Shown: piece after piece, positions 34,081 to 42,907 of the stretch
How the letters are laid out: every line of letters starts with the position of its first letter
Numbering within the stretch: the stretch's first letter is position 1
Assembly: GCA_016699325.1 (NCBI GenBank)
Contig: CP064971.1
Coordinates: 1,612,001 to 1,676,000 of the forward strand
Direction: 5' to 3'
Length of the DNA stretch: 64,000 nucleotides
Source: Methanolinea sp.
GTDB taxonomy: Archaea > Halobacteriota > Methanomicrobia > Methanomicrobiales > Methanospirillaceae
The notes under the pieces: model-generated
What the model was told of the DNA's origin: nothing
The model's database searches: none
What the model saw: only the letters and a program-made list of their open reading frames with translations
Position numbers and translations under genes: made by a program

Positions 34081-36150
34081 ATGCAGATGAAGTACGTCCA
34101 AACAACATGTCCGTACTGCGGAACCGGCTGCAGTTTCAATCTTGTTGTCGAAAACAACAAGGTTACGGGCATCGCCCCGTACCAGCGCTCTCCGGTGAAC
34201 CAGGGGAAGTTGTGTCCAAAAGGCACCTATGCCCACGAGTTCGTGAACCATCCCGATCGTCTGAAGTCACCCCTCATCAAGAAGAATGGGAAGTTCGTCG
34301 AGGCGAGCTGGGATGAAGCATATGACCTGATTGCAAAGAAATTCAAACAATATAAGCCCGATGAGTGCGCCTGCCTCTCCTCAGCCCGTGTCTCGAACGA
34401 GGAGAACTACGCGATGATGAAGTTCGCGCGCGGCGTGCTCAAGACCCGGCACATAGACCACTGCGCAAGGCTCTGCCACTCCTCGACGGTCGCCGGGCTT
34501 GCCTCGACGTTTGGCTCGGGTGCGATGACCAACTCGATCGGCGATATCTCCCAGTCGAAATGCTGCTTTATCCTCGGGAGCAATACCTTCGAGCAGCACC
34601 CGCTGATCGGGCGCCAGGTGGTACTTGCCAAAAAGAATGGTGCCAAAATCATCTACGCCGATCCAAGGCTCACCCCGACGGGCAAGCAGGCCGACCTGTA
34701 CATGCAGTTCCGGTCAGGGTCCGATGTCGCCATCCTGAACGGCCTGATGCAGGAGATCCTGAAGAACGGATGGGAGGACAAGGAGTTCATCAAGAACCGG
34801 ACCAAGGACTTTGACAAGCTGAAAGAAGAGGTCATGAAACCGGAATACAGCCTCGAGAACGTCTCGAAGATCTCCGGTATCCCGGTTGCACAGCTCAAGA
34901 CTGCCGCGGAATGGATCGGGAAGGCCGAATCGGCCTGCATCCTCTACTCGATGGGCATCACCCAGCACACCACCGGGGTCGACAACGTCAGGTCGGTTGC
35001 CAACATCCAGATGCTTACCGGGAACCTGGGGCGGCCCGGGACCGGGGTCAATGCGCTCCGCGGCCAGAACAACGTTCAGGGCGCCTGCGACATGGGTGCG
35101 CTGCCGGTGGTTTTCACCGCGTACCAGAAGGTCATCGACGAGGCGGCCCACAAGAAGTTCTCGGACGCGTGGGGTTTCCCCGATGGCATCGCCGAGGGCA
35201 AGAACGGCTATGAGGTGACGGTCATGATGGACGTGCTGGCCGACAAGCCCGGCGAGCTCAAGTGCATGTACATCATGGGCGAAAACCCGATGCTCTCGGA
35301 CCCCGACCTCCACCATGTTGAGAAAGCGCTGAAGAACCTCGAGTTCCTTGTCGTCCAGGACATCTTCATGAACGAGACCGCGGAGCTCGCTGACGTAGTG
35401 CTTCCTGCCTGCTGCTATGCAGAAAAGGATGGCACCCAGACCTCGACCGAGCGCCGTGTCCAGATGTGGAGAAAGGCCCAGGACCCGCCGGGACAGGCAA
35501 AGCTGGACTGGGTGATCATCAAGGAGATCGCCGCAAAGATGGGCTATGAAAAGCAGTTCCCCTGGAACAGCGCCGAGGACATCTTCGAGGAGATCCGGAA
35601 GGTCACCCCGTCCTATGCTGGGATGAGCTATGCACGGCTCAACAAGCCTGAAGCTGCCCACTGGCCATGCCCTGCCCCCGAGCACCCCGGGACCCCGATC
35701 CTCCACAGGGAGAAGTTCGCCCACCCTGACGGCCTGGGCCAGTTCTTCGCTGTGCCCTACAAGCCCCCGGCAGAAGTTCCTGATGCACAATACCCATTCG
35801 TTCTCACCACCGGCCGCTGCCTCTGGCACTGGCACACTGGTACGATGTCCCGCAGGTCCGACTCACTCGAAAACGAGGAGCCCACCGGCTGGATCGAGAT
35901 CAACACCGAGGACGCCAAAGCACTCGGGATCAAGGACAAGGAAGTAGTGCGGGCTATCACCCGCCGTGGGCAGGTAGATGTACCGGCACGGGTTACATCG
36001 GACATCATGAAGGGGGTCATGTTCATGCCATTCCACTTCAAGGAGTGTGCAGCCAACGTGCTCACCAACAATGCGCTCGATCCTATTGCCAAGATCCCGG
36101 AGTTCAAGGCATGTGCGATCAAGGTCGAAAAGATAGCGGAGGCGAAGTAA
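34081..36150 (+). CDS. fdhA: Formate dehydrogenase, catalytic subunit (F420-dependent type)
   Basis: 689 residues of the molybdopterin oxidoreductase family. The N-terminal 4Fe-4S site is CPYCGTGC...GKLCPKG (residues ~10-48). The active-site region DHCARLCHSSTVAGL has cysteine (C132) followed by His133 at the position of the selenocysteine-His pair of other FDHs, so this is a Cys enzyme. The C-terminal molybdopterin dinucleotide domain has LTTGRCLWHWHTGTMSRR. FdhA oxidises formate and passes electrons to FdhB for F420 reduction in the cytoplasm. Codon use is noticeably GC-rich, as expected for a highly expressed gene. One base separates it from fdhB. Confidence 0.95.
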   Translation: MQMKYVQTTCPYCGTGCSFNLVVENNKVTGIAPYQRSPVNQGKLCPKGTYAHEFVNHPDRLKSPLIKKNGKFVEASWDEAYDLIAKKFKQYKPDECACLSSARVSNEENYAMMKFARGVLKTRHIDHCARLCHSSTVAGLASTFGSGAMTNSIGDISQSKCCFILGSNTFEQHPLIGRQVVLAKKNGAKIIYADPRLTPTGKQADLYMQFRSGSDVAILNGLMQEILKNGWEDKEFIKNRTKDFDKLKEEVMKPEYSLENVSKISGIPVAQLKTAAEWIGKAESACILYSMGITQHTTGVDNVRSVANIQMLTGNLGRPGTGVNALRGQNNVQGACDMGALPVVFTAYQKVIDEAAHKKFSDAWGFPDGIAEGKNGYEVTVMMDVLADKPGELKCMYIMGENPMLSDPDLHHVEKALKNLEFLVVQDIFMNETAELADVVLPACCYAEKDGTQTSTERRVQMWRKAQDPPGQAKLDWVIIKEIAAKMGYEKQFPWNSAEDIFEEIRKVTPSYAGMSYARLNKPEAAHWPCPAPEHPGTPILHREKFAHPDGLGQFFAVPYKPPAEVPDAQYPFVLTTGRCLWHWHTGTMSRRSDSLENEEPTGWIEINTEDAKALGIKDKEVVRAITRRGQVDVPARVTSDIMKGVMFMPFHFKECAANVLTNNALDPIAKIPEFKACAIKVEKIAEAK

Positions 36151-36151
36151 C

Positions 36152-37324
36152 ATGGGACTCTTTTCATCCAAACCGGACATCAAGAAAGGCGATATGGTGT
36201 ATGCCTGGACCAATGACCAGGACATCGCCAAGAAAGCAGAATGCGGTGGTGCGGTCACAACCTTGCTCAAGTACGCCCTTGAAAACAAGCTGGTTGACGG
36301 GGTGATCGTGGTGAAGAAAGGCCAGGACATATATGACGCTGTGCCCACCCTCGTGACCGATCCCAAAGGACTCAAAGATACGGCCGGCTCACTTCACTGT
36401 GGAACTGGGCTCCTCGCAAATGTTCTGAAAAAGCGCTTCAACGGCGCTAAGAACATGAAAATCGGGATGACCGTCAAAGGCTGCGATCTCATGGCACTCC
36501 AGGAACTCGCCAGGCGAAAAGAGGTCAACCTGGACAATCTCCTCCTGATTGGGGTCAACTGCGGAGGTACGGTGAGCCCAATGATGGCCCGGTACATGAT
36601 CACCACGAAGTACGGGGTCGATCCGGACAAGGTTTTCAAGGAAGAGATCGACAAGGGCCAGTTCATCATCGAGTATGAGGGCGGCCACAAGGGCATCAAG
36701 ATCGACGAACTTGAAGATGAAGGATTCGGACGAAGGAGCAACTGCCGCCGTTGCCTCTACAAGGTCCCCCGGCAGGCCGACCTTGCCTGTGGGAACTGGG
36801 GCGTGATTGGTGAAAAGGCCGGGAAAGCCACCTTCGTCGAGGTCTGCAGCGACAAGGGTGCCGACCTCATGAGCAAAGCAGTGAAAGCAAAGGCACTTGA
36901 GGTGAGCGCCCCAGAACCAAAGGGAATCGAGATCCGGGGCAAGACCGAGAATGCCATGCTCAAACTCGGTGAGAAGTGGCGGAAGAGAGACTTTTCCAGG
37001 CTCGGTAAAGATCCATGGACCACTATCAACAATGAGACATCCCGGTGCATCAAGTGCTATTCGTGCATCGAGAACTGTCCAGTATGTATCCCGACAGCCG
37101 AGACGCTCAAGAAGTCCTATGCCATTGAACCCGGGCAGATCCCGCCAAACCCGATGTTCCACCTCCGTAGATTTGCCCATATCTCCGATTCCTGCGTCAA
37201 CTGCGGTCAGTGCGAGGAACTCTGTCCTATGGAGATCCCTCTTGCCCTGTTCTCACACGCCATACGGGTCGAAGCAGATGCAGCGTTCGAGCCGAAACTG
37301 GGCAAGCCTGCTTATTCAAACTAA
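36152..37324 (+). CDS. fdhB: Formate dehydrogenase, F420-reducing beta subunit
   Basis: 390 residues of the FrhB/FdhB family. The N-terminal part (KAECGGAVTTLLKYALENKLVDG, NCGGTVSPMMARYMI, NCRRCLYKVPRQADLACGNWG) binds F420 and FAD. The C-terminal ~80 residues contain two 4Fe-4S motifs, CIKCYSCIENCPVC and CVNCGQCEELCP. It transfers electrons from FdhA to F420. The start lies one base after the fdhA stop. A T-rich terminator follows. Confidence 0.95.
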   Translation: MGLFSSKPDIKKGDMVYAWTNDQDIAKKAECGGAVTTLLKYALENKLVDGVIVVKKGQDIYDAVPTLVTDPKGLKDTAGSLHCGTGLLANVLKKRFNGAKNMKIGMTVKGCDLMALQELARRKEVNLDNLLLIGVNCGGTVSPMMARYMITTKYGVDPDKVFKEEIDKGQFIIEYEGGHKGIKIDELEDEGFGRRSNCRRCLYKVPRQADLACGNWGVIGEKAGKATFVEVCSDKGADLMSKAVKAKALEVSAPEPKGIEIRGKTENAMLKLGEKWRKRDFSRLGKDPWTTINNETSRCIKCYSCIENCPVCIPTAETLKKSYAIEPGQIPPNPMFHLRRFAHISDSCVNCGQCEELCPMEIPLALFSHAIRVEADAAFEPKLGKPAYSN

Positions 37325-37336
37325 TTTTCTTTTTTT
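37325..37336 (+). terminator. T-rich terminator of fdhAB
   Basis: TTTTCTTTTTTT directly follows the fdhB stop codon. Confidence 0.65.
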
Positions 37337-37389
37337 ACAACATTTCTTTAAAAGACCCAGCCGGTGGTACAGTATCGGTAACGGGAACA

Positions 37390-37680
37390 CTATCTCCCAA
37401 GGGCCAGATCGATTCCCCGGTTGATACTTGCGAATCCTTCGGTTTCACGGCCAAGCCGCTTCAGGACGAGCCCACGGTTATACCAGCTCTCGGCATCGAA
37501 TGGATCGATGTTTAATGCCTTGTCATAGCAGGCAAGTGCTTCCTCACACCTTCCCAACTCATCAAGGCAGTTTCCTTTCTCATGCCAGGCAGCGGCAACA
37601 GCGGGTTCGGCCAAGAGAACCTGGTCAATATAATCAAGGGCATGCAGGAAGTCTCCTGCATGCATCGCTTGACGAGCCAT
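37390..37680 (-). CDS. TPR protein, at least 96 residues (paralogue of the gene at 33041)
   Basis: From the first ATG (37680) it reads MARQAMHAGDFLHALDYIDQ, with TPR units LDYIDQVLLAEPAVAAAWHE, CEEALACYDKALNIDP and TEGFASINRGIDLALGR. The frame continues open upstream as RTVVLIPHNTDYFLR, which aligns with KTVVSISHDAQYFFR of the paralogue. So the true protein very likely starts further upstream, at a non-ATG codon, or the start has been lost. It lies tail-to-tail with fdhB. Confidence 0.65.
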   Translation of the reverse strand: MARQAMHAGDFLHALDYIDQVLLAEPAVAAAWHEKGNCLDELGRCEEALACYDKALNIDPFDAESWYNRGLVLKRLGRETEGFASINRGIDLALGR

Positions 37681-37983
37681 CCGGAGAAAATAGTCCGTGT
37701 TGTGTGGGATTAATACTACCGTTCTTTTTCCCGTATTGGCTGGATTATTCGTTGAAATTTCCCCCGTAATAATACCATGGGATCTCCCACGGCAGGAAAT
37801 CGTGGAGGATGGATTTAAATAATTATTTGCAAGAATGTTCTGTAACCGTTATTTGAATGGCAGTGATTTAACCAGTATTGCATGGCATTCCTGCATGAGG
37901 GGATTGTACAGGATGCCGCTCGCTGCTGGCACAATAACGTAATAGCAAAACTTTTTGGCGATTTCGTTCCAGACTCTGATACA
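37681..37983. promoter_or_regulatory. Divergent spacer with TATA-like element before the PAS gene
   Basis: GGATTTAAATAATTATT (37811-37827) is a strong AT-rich element about 160 bases before the PAS gene start. The left part encodes the upstream extension of the TPR paralogue noted above. No separate gene is seen. Confidence 0.4.
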
Positions 37984-40620
37984 ATGGAAAGCCACGGCGA
38001 CCAGCGTATAAACAAGATCCGGGATCTCCTCAAATCCCACCCCCGGGGGCTCTCAATATCAGAGATCGCTGATACGCTTGGTCTCCAAAGGCACCTGGTC
38101 TCAAAAGATCTCGGGTATCTCCATAAGATGGGCCAGGTGGAACTGCAGACCATCGGGACAAGCAAGGTGTATACCACCACGGCGAAGGTCCCTCTTGCCG
38201 GTATCCTCGATTATTTCTCAGATATGATCCTCGTGCTCGATGAGGACTTCGTCATCATAGAAGTAAACGCGCCCCTCCTTCACACGGTGAACCTTGTCCG
38301 GAACGATGTGATCGGAAAAAAGATTTACGGGCATCCCAGCCCACTGATTGCAGGTTTGAAACCCGGGGCGTTTCCTGAGGGTGGAATTGAAGAATTGAAT
38401 GTCTGTCTCCCGGATGAGGACGGTTCCACGGAGATTCATCACTTCAAAGCACGGTACGTTCCCATGGTGTACGAGAACACCTCTCCGGGAATGATTATTT
38501 TTATCGAGGATATCACCAAACAGACACGCTACCGGGATGCATTTCTCCTCTCCGAGGCGCACTACAAGGCAATCGTCGAGAACCAGGCCGAACTCATCTT
38601 CCGGTTTCTTCCTGATGGGACGCTCACGTTCACGAACTGGAGATGTGCACAGACGTTCGGAATGACGGAATCAAATATCCGGGGAAATACTATCTTCAAT
38701 TTCCTGCCGGGTAATGAGGCCGACCGGTTCAGGGATGCCATTATGGGGTTGACAGCCCGGGAACCGGGTGTCAGGATCTCTTCCCGGCTGGAGACAACAG
38801 AAGGATATCGGCCGTACTCGATTGCCGTTCAGGCCATCCATAACGATGCTGGACGATTGCTTGGATACCATGGCATTGCACGGGATATCACGGCAGAACA
38901 GATCGCTGAAGAGGAACGCAGGTCGCATGTCGCTCACCTCGACTTTCTCTGCCGCAGCTCATGCGACTTCATGGCCTTTTCCCGCGAAAAAGATCTCATC
39001 CAATATCTCGCTGCTGGAATCCGTGAACTTGTTCCGAACGCCGTTCAATTTATATTCACGTATGACCGGAGAACCAGGGAAATGGTGACAAAATCGATCA
39101 TCAACGAGGAAGGGGTTGACCTTCTTGATACCGATTTTGCAGGATCTCCCATCAGGTTCCCGGTCTCTCCCTCCGTTCTCCGCAGTGAACCTGAACTGCG
39201 GCAGGCATTTGTCGGAAAATTAACTAAAATCTCCAAAGAGCTGATTGCCTCTATTCTTGGTAACAATCTCCATGACCGGTTCAGTGCCCTGACCGGTGAG
39301 AGGAAAACATATGTCACACTGGGGATCGGGGAAGGCGAAATTGTCGGAGCTGTGGCCATCTCGCTGCCGACAATGGAAACGCTTGAGAACAGGACCCTTG
39401 TTGAGACCTTCATCCGGATGGGGATGCTCACCTATCAACGGCTTGTGGCATGGAGATCGTATTCTCGGAGCGACAACAGGTTCAGGATTATCACTGAAAA
39501 GGCATACCTGCCGATTGCCATCATAAATCCTGAGGGAAAGTACCTCTACGTCAATAACAGTTTCATTGAAATGTTCGGATATACCCTTGAAGATATACCG
39601 ACCGGGTCAATGTGGTTCCTGAAGGCATTTCCGGATGCAGATATCATGCAAAAAGCCCTTGATCTCTGGATCAGCGACCTCAAGAAGTCGATCATCGGTG
39701 AGATCCGTTCCCGGCAGTTCCGGGTGAGGTGCAAGGATGGGTCCTTTAAATCGGTCATTTTCCATCCGGTTACTCTGCCTGACGGCTGCCAGCTCGTCTT
39801 TTACGAGGATATCTCAAACCAGGAGGAGGCGCAGAAAGACAGGAATCTCCTGGCTGAGATTGTCAGGTCGTCCCATGATGCGATAATCGGGATGACGACA
39901 TCAGGCAGGATTAAGACATGGAATCCAGGGGCGAAACGGATCTTTGGATATACAGCAGAAGAAGTCGTGGGCAGGGATATCGATATTATCTTTCCTCAGC
40001 ATCGAATCCACGAGAAAGATATACTCCTCAAAAAAGTCTTGCAGGGAGAATACATTTCCGGATTTGAGACAGAGAGAAAGAAGAAAGACGGAAGGATAAT
40101 CGATGTTTCAGTGACGATCTCTCCGATATACGATAGGAATGACCAGATTATTGGGATCTCGACTATCATCAAGGATATTTCGGCCCGGAAAGCGGAAGAG
40201 CGGCTTCAGAAACTTGAATCCCGGTACCGCGACATGGTTGATTCAATAAACGTGGGAGTCTATCGCAGTACCGGGGATCCTGAAGGCCGTTTCCTCTGGG
40301 GGAATACCTCGCTGGTCAGGATCCTGGGATATCCCTCTATCCAGTCTGTGCAGAATGTGCCAGTTTCGGATCTTTTTATCAAGGCCCATGGTAGGGAGGA
40401 ACTGCTCAGGGATCTGAGGGAGAAAGGATTTGTCCGGAACAGGGAGATACTCCTCAAGCGGGGAGACGGGTCGGTTGCCTATGTTCTGGTAACGGCCCTC
40501 GCGACATTCGGCAGCAGTGGCGAAATAACCTACATCAATGGTATTGTCGAAGATGTAACCGAGCAGCGGGTTCTCGCCCGGAAACTGGCATCACTTGGGA
40601 ATACCATCCCCGATCATTAA
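37984..40620 (+). CDS. Multi-PAS sensory protein with N-terminal winged helix, no kinase domain
   Basis: 878 residues from the ATG at 37984 (MESHGDQRINKIRDLLKSHP). Residues ~8-65 form a winged-helix DNA-binding-like domain (LSISEIADTLGLQRHLVSKD). PAS domains follow at ~76-185 (FSDMILVLDEDFVIIEVN), ~193-310, ~515-640 (YLPIAIINPEGKYLYVNN), ~650-765 (SSHDAIIGMTTSGRIKTWNP) and ~770-870, with a GAF-like region between ~320 and 500. There is no histidine kinase or output domain at the C-terminus, so any signal should act through the N-terminal wHTH. It belongs to a layout common in Methanomicrobiales. The frame is open 34 codons upstream. Confidence 0.82.
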   Translation: MESHGDQRINKIRDLLKSHPRGLSISEIADTLGLQRHLVSKDLGYLHKMGQVELQTIGTSKVYTTTAKVPLAGILDYFSDMILVLDEDFVIIEVNAPLLHTVNLVRNDVIGKKIYGHPSPLIAGLKPGAFPEGGIEELNVCLPDEDGSTEIHHFKARYVPMVYENTSPGMIIFIEDITKQTRYRDAFLLSEAHYKAIVENQAELIFRFLPDGTLTFTNWRCAQTFGMTESNIRGNTIFNFLPGNEADRFRDAIMGLTAREPGVRISSRLETTEGYRPYSIAVQAIHNDAGRLLGYHGIARDITAEQIAEEERRSHVAHLDFLCRSSCDFMAFSREKDLIQYLAAGIRELVPNAVQFIFTYDRRTREMVTKSIINEEGVDLLDTDFAGSPIRFPVSPSVLRSEPELRQAFVGKLTKISKELIASILGNNLHDRFSALTGERKTYVTLGIGEGEIVGAVAISLPTMETLENRTLVETFIRMGMLTYQRLVAWRSYSRSDNRFRIITEKAYLPIAIINPEGKYLYVNNSFIEMFGYTLEDIPTGSMWFLKAFPDADIMQKALDLWISDLKKSIIGEIRSRQFRVRCKDGSFKSVIFHPVTLPDGCQLVFYEDISNQEEAQKDRNLLAEIVRSSHDAIIGMTTSGRIKTWNPGAKRIFGYTAEEVVGRDIDIIFPQHRIHEKDILLKKVLQGEYISGFETERKKKDGRIIDVSVTISPIYDRNDQIIGISTIIKDISARKAEERLQKLESRYRDMVDSINVGVYRSTGDPEGRFLWGNTSLVRILGYPSIQSVQNVPVSDLFIKAHGREELLRDLREKGFVRNREILLKRGDGSVAYVLVTALATFGSSGEITYINGIVEDVTEQRVLARKLASLGNTIPDH

Positions 40621-40822
40621 TCCCGGCAAAGAGGGATGAGGAAAATCCAGAAGAAAGGTGCGATAGTCTCTCGTGACCCCTCCATTGCATGGAGAGATGT
40701 AATTCTTACATGGGAAGAGTCCGGGATATCCATACAGCCCCAACGATCTGATGGCAACAAACCCGCTATCCCGACCGGTTAGATCAGTTTTTTGCCATCG
40801 CAGTTCCTGGATGTTTTCCTGT

Positions 40823-41722
40823 TCATGGACGAAGAGAATCGTTATCCTGTGCCGGGAGGACAATGCGGGTATAATACGGCGGATAAAAAATGAAGTGCCC
40901 CGATCGAAGGGGGTCGAAAAAGATGATATGATCGCCGTCCTGTTCTGCGCAAACCGCATAAGAATAAAAACGCAACCGCTGGTATTCAGGCTGCCGGACC
41001 AGGGGTTCGAGATCGGTCAGCGTTGTATTCACATATTTCGGGAAAGATATCACCGTATCCGAAACGGAAAGAGGGCTGTACCATGACAGGAGATACTGTT
41101 TTCCGTCATCCTTGAAGACGAGCCACCGGAGCGGGTTGAACGTGGGAATGGCCTTTCCATCAACCCTCCGGGCAACGACAAGGGCGATTATCCCGCTGGA
41201 AAGAATGAAGAGGGCGCTGCCTGATGCATACGCCAGAATGACCTCAGGCCCGCCATGCCTGGTGAAGATCATCGCGGCAAAGAGCAAGCTTGCCGCAAAG
41301 AGGACAAGGCTTGGGCCTGGAAATATACATGCGGTATATTTTTTGGAAGAGAATGGGTAGAATAGAGGAATTCCCGGGCAGGCAAGTGCATCCAGGAAAA
41401 GGTGGGTCAACCCCCCTGAAATGAACAATATCCCCATCTGAACCCAGGAAAATCCCTGTCCGGGATCGGGGAAAAAACCGGCTGATGCAGCCAGGAAAAC
41501 CCCGATAAGCACCAGAGGGGCCATGGCAAGTACCCCCAGGATGCTATGGGCTATTCCGCCGTGGGTGAACAGGTAGAGTGAAGGGTAGCGATCAGAGAGC
41601 GGCTTAAAGAGGATATCCACATCCGGAAAAACGGATCCCAGCACCAGGATAAAAAGAAACGGCCTGGAGAGCGTTCCAGCGGCAGCCAGGACAACCACAA
41701 AGGCGTGGGTCAGTGAGTCCAC
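40823..41722 (-). CDS. Membrane-bound metal-dependent hydrolase (YdjM/DUF457-like)
   Basis: 299 residues if started at the GTG at 41722, giving (M)DSLTHAFVVVLAAAGTLSR, the usual N-terminus of this family with the first metal-binding histidine. Further motifs are VLGSVFPDVDILF, FTHGGIAHSILGVL and SGGLTHLFLDALACPGIPLFYPF, each with H/D metal ligands, spread over four to five membrane helices. The fold and ligands suggest a membrane phosphatase or hydrolase; the substrate is unknown. The frame stays open upstream to 41866, but a TATA-like AAATTTATTTGCC sits there on the minus strand, which supports the later start. Confidence 0.8.
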   Translation of the reverse strand: MDSLTHAFVVVLAAAGTLSRPFLFILVLGSVFPDVDILFKPLSDRYPSLYLFTHGGIAHSILGVLAMAPLVLIGVFLAASAGFFPDPGQGFSWVQMGILFISGGLTHLFLDALACPGIPLFYPFSSKKYTACIFPGPSLVLFAASLLFAAMIFTRHGGPEVILAYASGSALFILSSGIIALVVARRVDGKAIPTFNPLRWLVFKDDGKQYLLSWYSPLSVSDTVISFPKYVNTTLTDLEPLVRQPEYQRLRFYSYAVCAEQDGDHIIFFDPLRSGHFIFYPPYYTRIVLPAQDNDSLRP

Positions 41723-41962
41723 ACAAGGAATATCGCCCCACCATCCCAAAAAGGATGGTCTGGAGCAGGGGGGGGGTCCCCCGGTAATCACAACCTGTCC
41801 GGTAGACCTGACGGGAACATAGAACCAGGAAAAAGGGGTATTCCCCGGGCTTTCAGGGAATGGCAAATAAATTTGGATCCATCGGTTAAGACTGCATGTC
41901 AGGACCGGTACCCGCCATGTGAAAAATCCCGGTACTGCCTGTTCGTGTAGGATTGGTCCTGT

Positions 41963-42289
41963 TCAAACCGGATGGAACTCTCTTACCGGTGCAGTCCTGA
42001 TATGGCCATCCAGAACACGTGAAAAGTCGCGGTAGCCAACCACATATAGGTGCCGCCGTATGAGAGCGGTGAGGTCCTGCTTGCGGGAACCAAGGATTGG
42101 AGAAAGCCAGGCTGACCCTTCATGTTCGCCGCGCTGGTCGACCACATCGACCATCCGGCTGACCATCAGGGAGTGTATATCTTCCGGAGTGATGAAATAC
42201 CGTGCTCCTGAAATATCCATGGAAAACCCCCGGCCTGAGCGGCGTGCGGTGCCCGCACGAGTATATGAGACATATGCCACCTTTCCCAT
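41963..42289 (-). CDS. Hypothetical protein, 108 residues
   Basis: ATG at 42289 (MGKVAYVSYTRAGTARRSGR). The sequence GFSMDISGARYFITPEDIHS and later LTALIRRHLYVVGYRD looks like a compact alpha/beta domain. No cysteine motif, no membrane segment, no recognised family. The composition is like neighbouring genes, so it is probably real. It stands alone between the hydrolase and an empty stretch. Confidence 0.55.
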   Translation of the reverse strand: MGKVAYVSYTRAGTARRSGRGFSMDISGARYFITPEDIHSLMVSRMVDVVDQRGEHEGSAWLSPILGSRKQDLTALIRRHLYVVGYRDFSRVLDGHIRTAPVREFHPV

Positions 42290-42907
42290 GTCATGTCACC
42301 CACGCATTATCTATTGACCAGGAGAGTATGTAAAGATGGCGTCTGACGCCGATTCTTGCTTAGATTTTTAAAATAATGTTTTATATTTATTTTTCAGGAG
42401 AAGTGCACTTCGGTTGCCCTCGCCATGTCCTGCGTTTTTCTGCATTCATATGCCCGCAATGGCCTTGATATAGAAAAATAAAGGCATTCTGACCAATCTT
42501 TATAGAAAGGTTTATAGGCACATCAAACAAAAGATGAATGAAGCCAGCATGGCCTGGCCCTGGATAAAGCAGGAATTGCTGATACTCTAATTGATCGATG
42601 TCTGATACTCTCATGCATCAATTGTGTATCCAGGTGCTGGCCATGATGGTCTGTTTCTCCATGCAATGCAATCTTTGTTGCAGTTGCCTGCCGCGCCGTG
42701 AAGTCGTGCATGCGTCCGCGGGTAGCAGCCGGGGAGGTACCCGAATCCGGTTTTCGTGATAAAACCCGATGATACGGTAATTATGGTATATCTCCGAGCA
42801 TCCTTTGCCGCGGAATGCTCCCATGAACCCGGGGTATGCCTTCTACAGGAAATGCATCCAGGCATTTTCAGACTGCATGCTTCTGTCCTCCAGGAGACTC
42901 ATGTTCT
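42290..42907. other. 618-base stretch without a supported gene
   Basis: It contains a perfect inverted repeat GGCGTCTGACGCC (42338-42350) and an AT-rich block ATTTTTAAAATAATG (from about 42364) that may be a promoter or terminator. Frames of 60-85 codons on the minus strand lack motifs and do not convince. Confidence 0.4.

Noticed and set aside
34464..34479. Selenocysteine in FdhA
   Set aside because: The codon at the usual Sec position is TGC (cysteine, C132), and the reading frame has no internal TGA.
34714..35835. A ~373-codon open frame antisense to fdhA
   Set aside because: A product of the high GC codon bias of fdhA; it is low in motif content and its composition is an artefact.
42338..42350. 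A regulatory operator at the perfect palindrome GGCGTCTGACGCC
   Set aside because: A single copy with no nearby start codon at a suitable distance; a chance repeat or terminator stem is equally likely.
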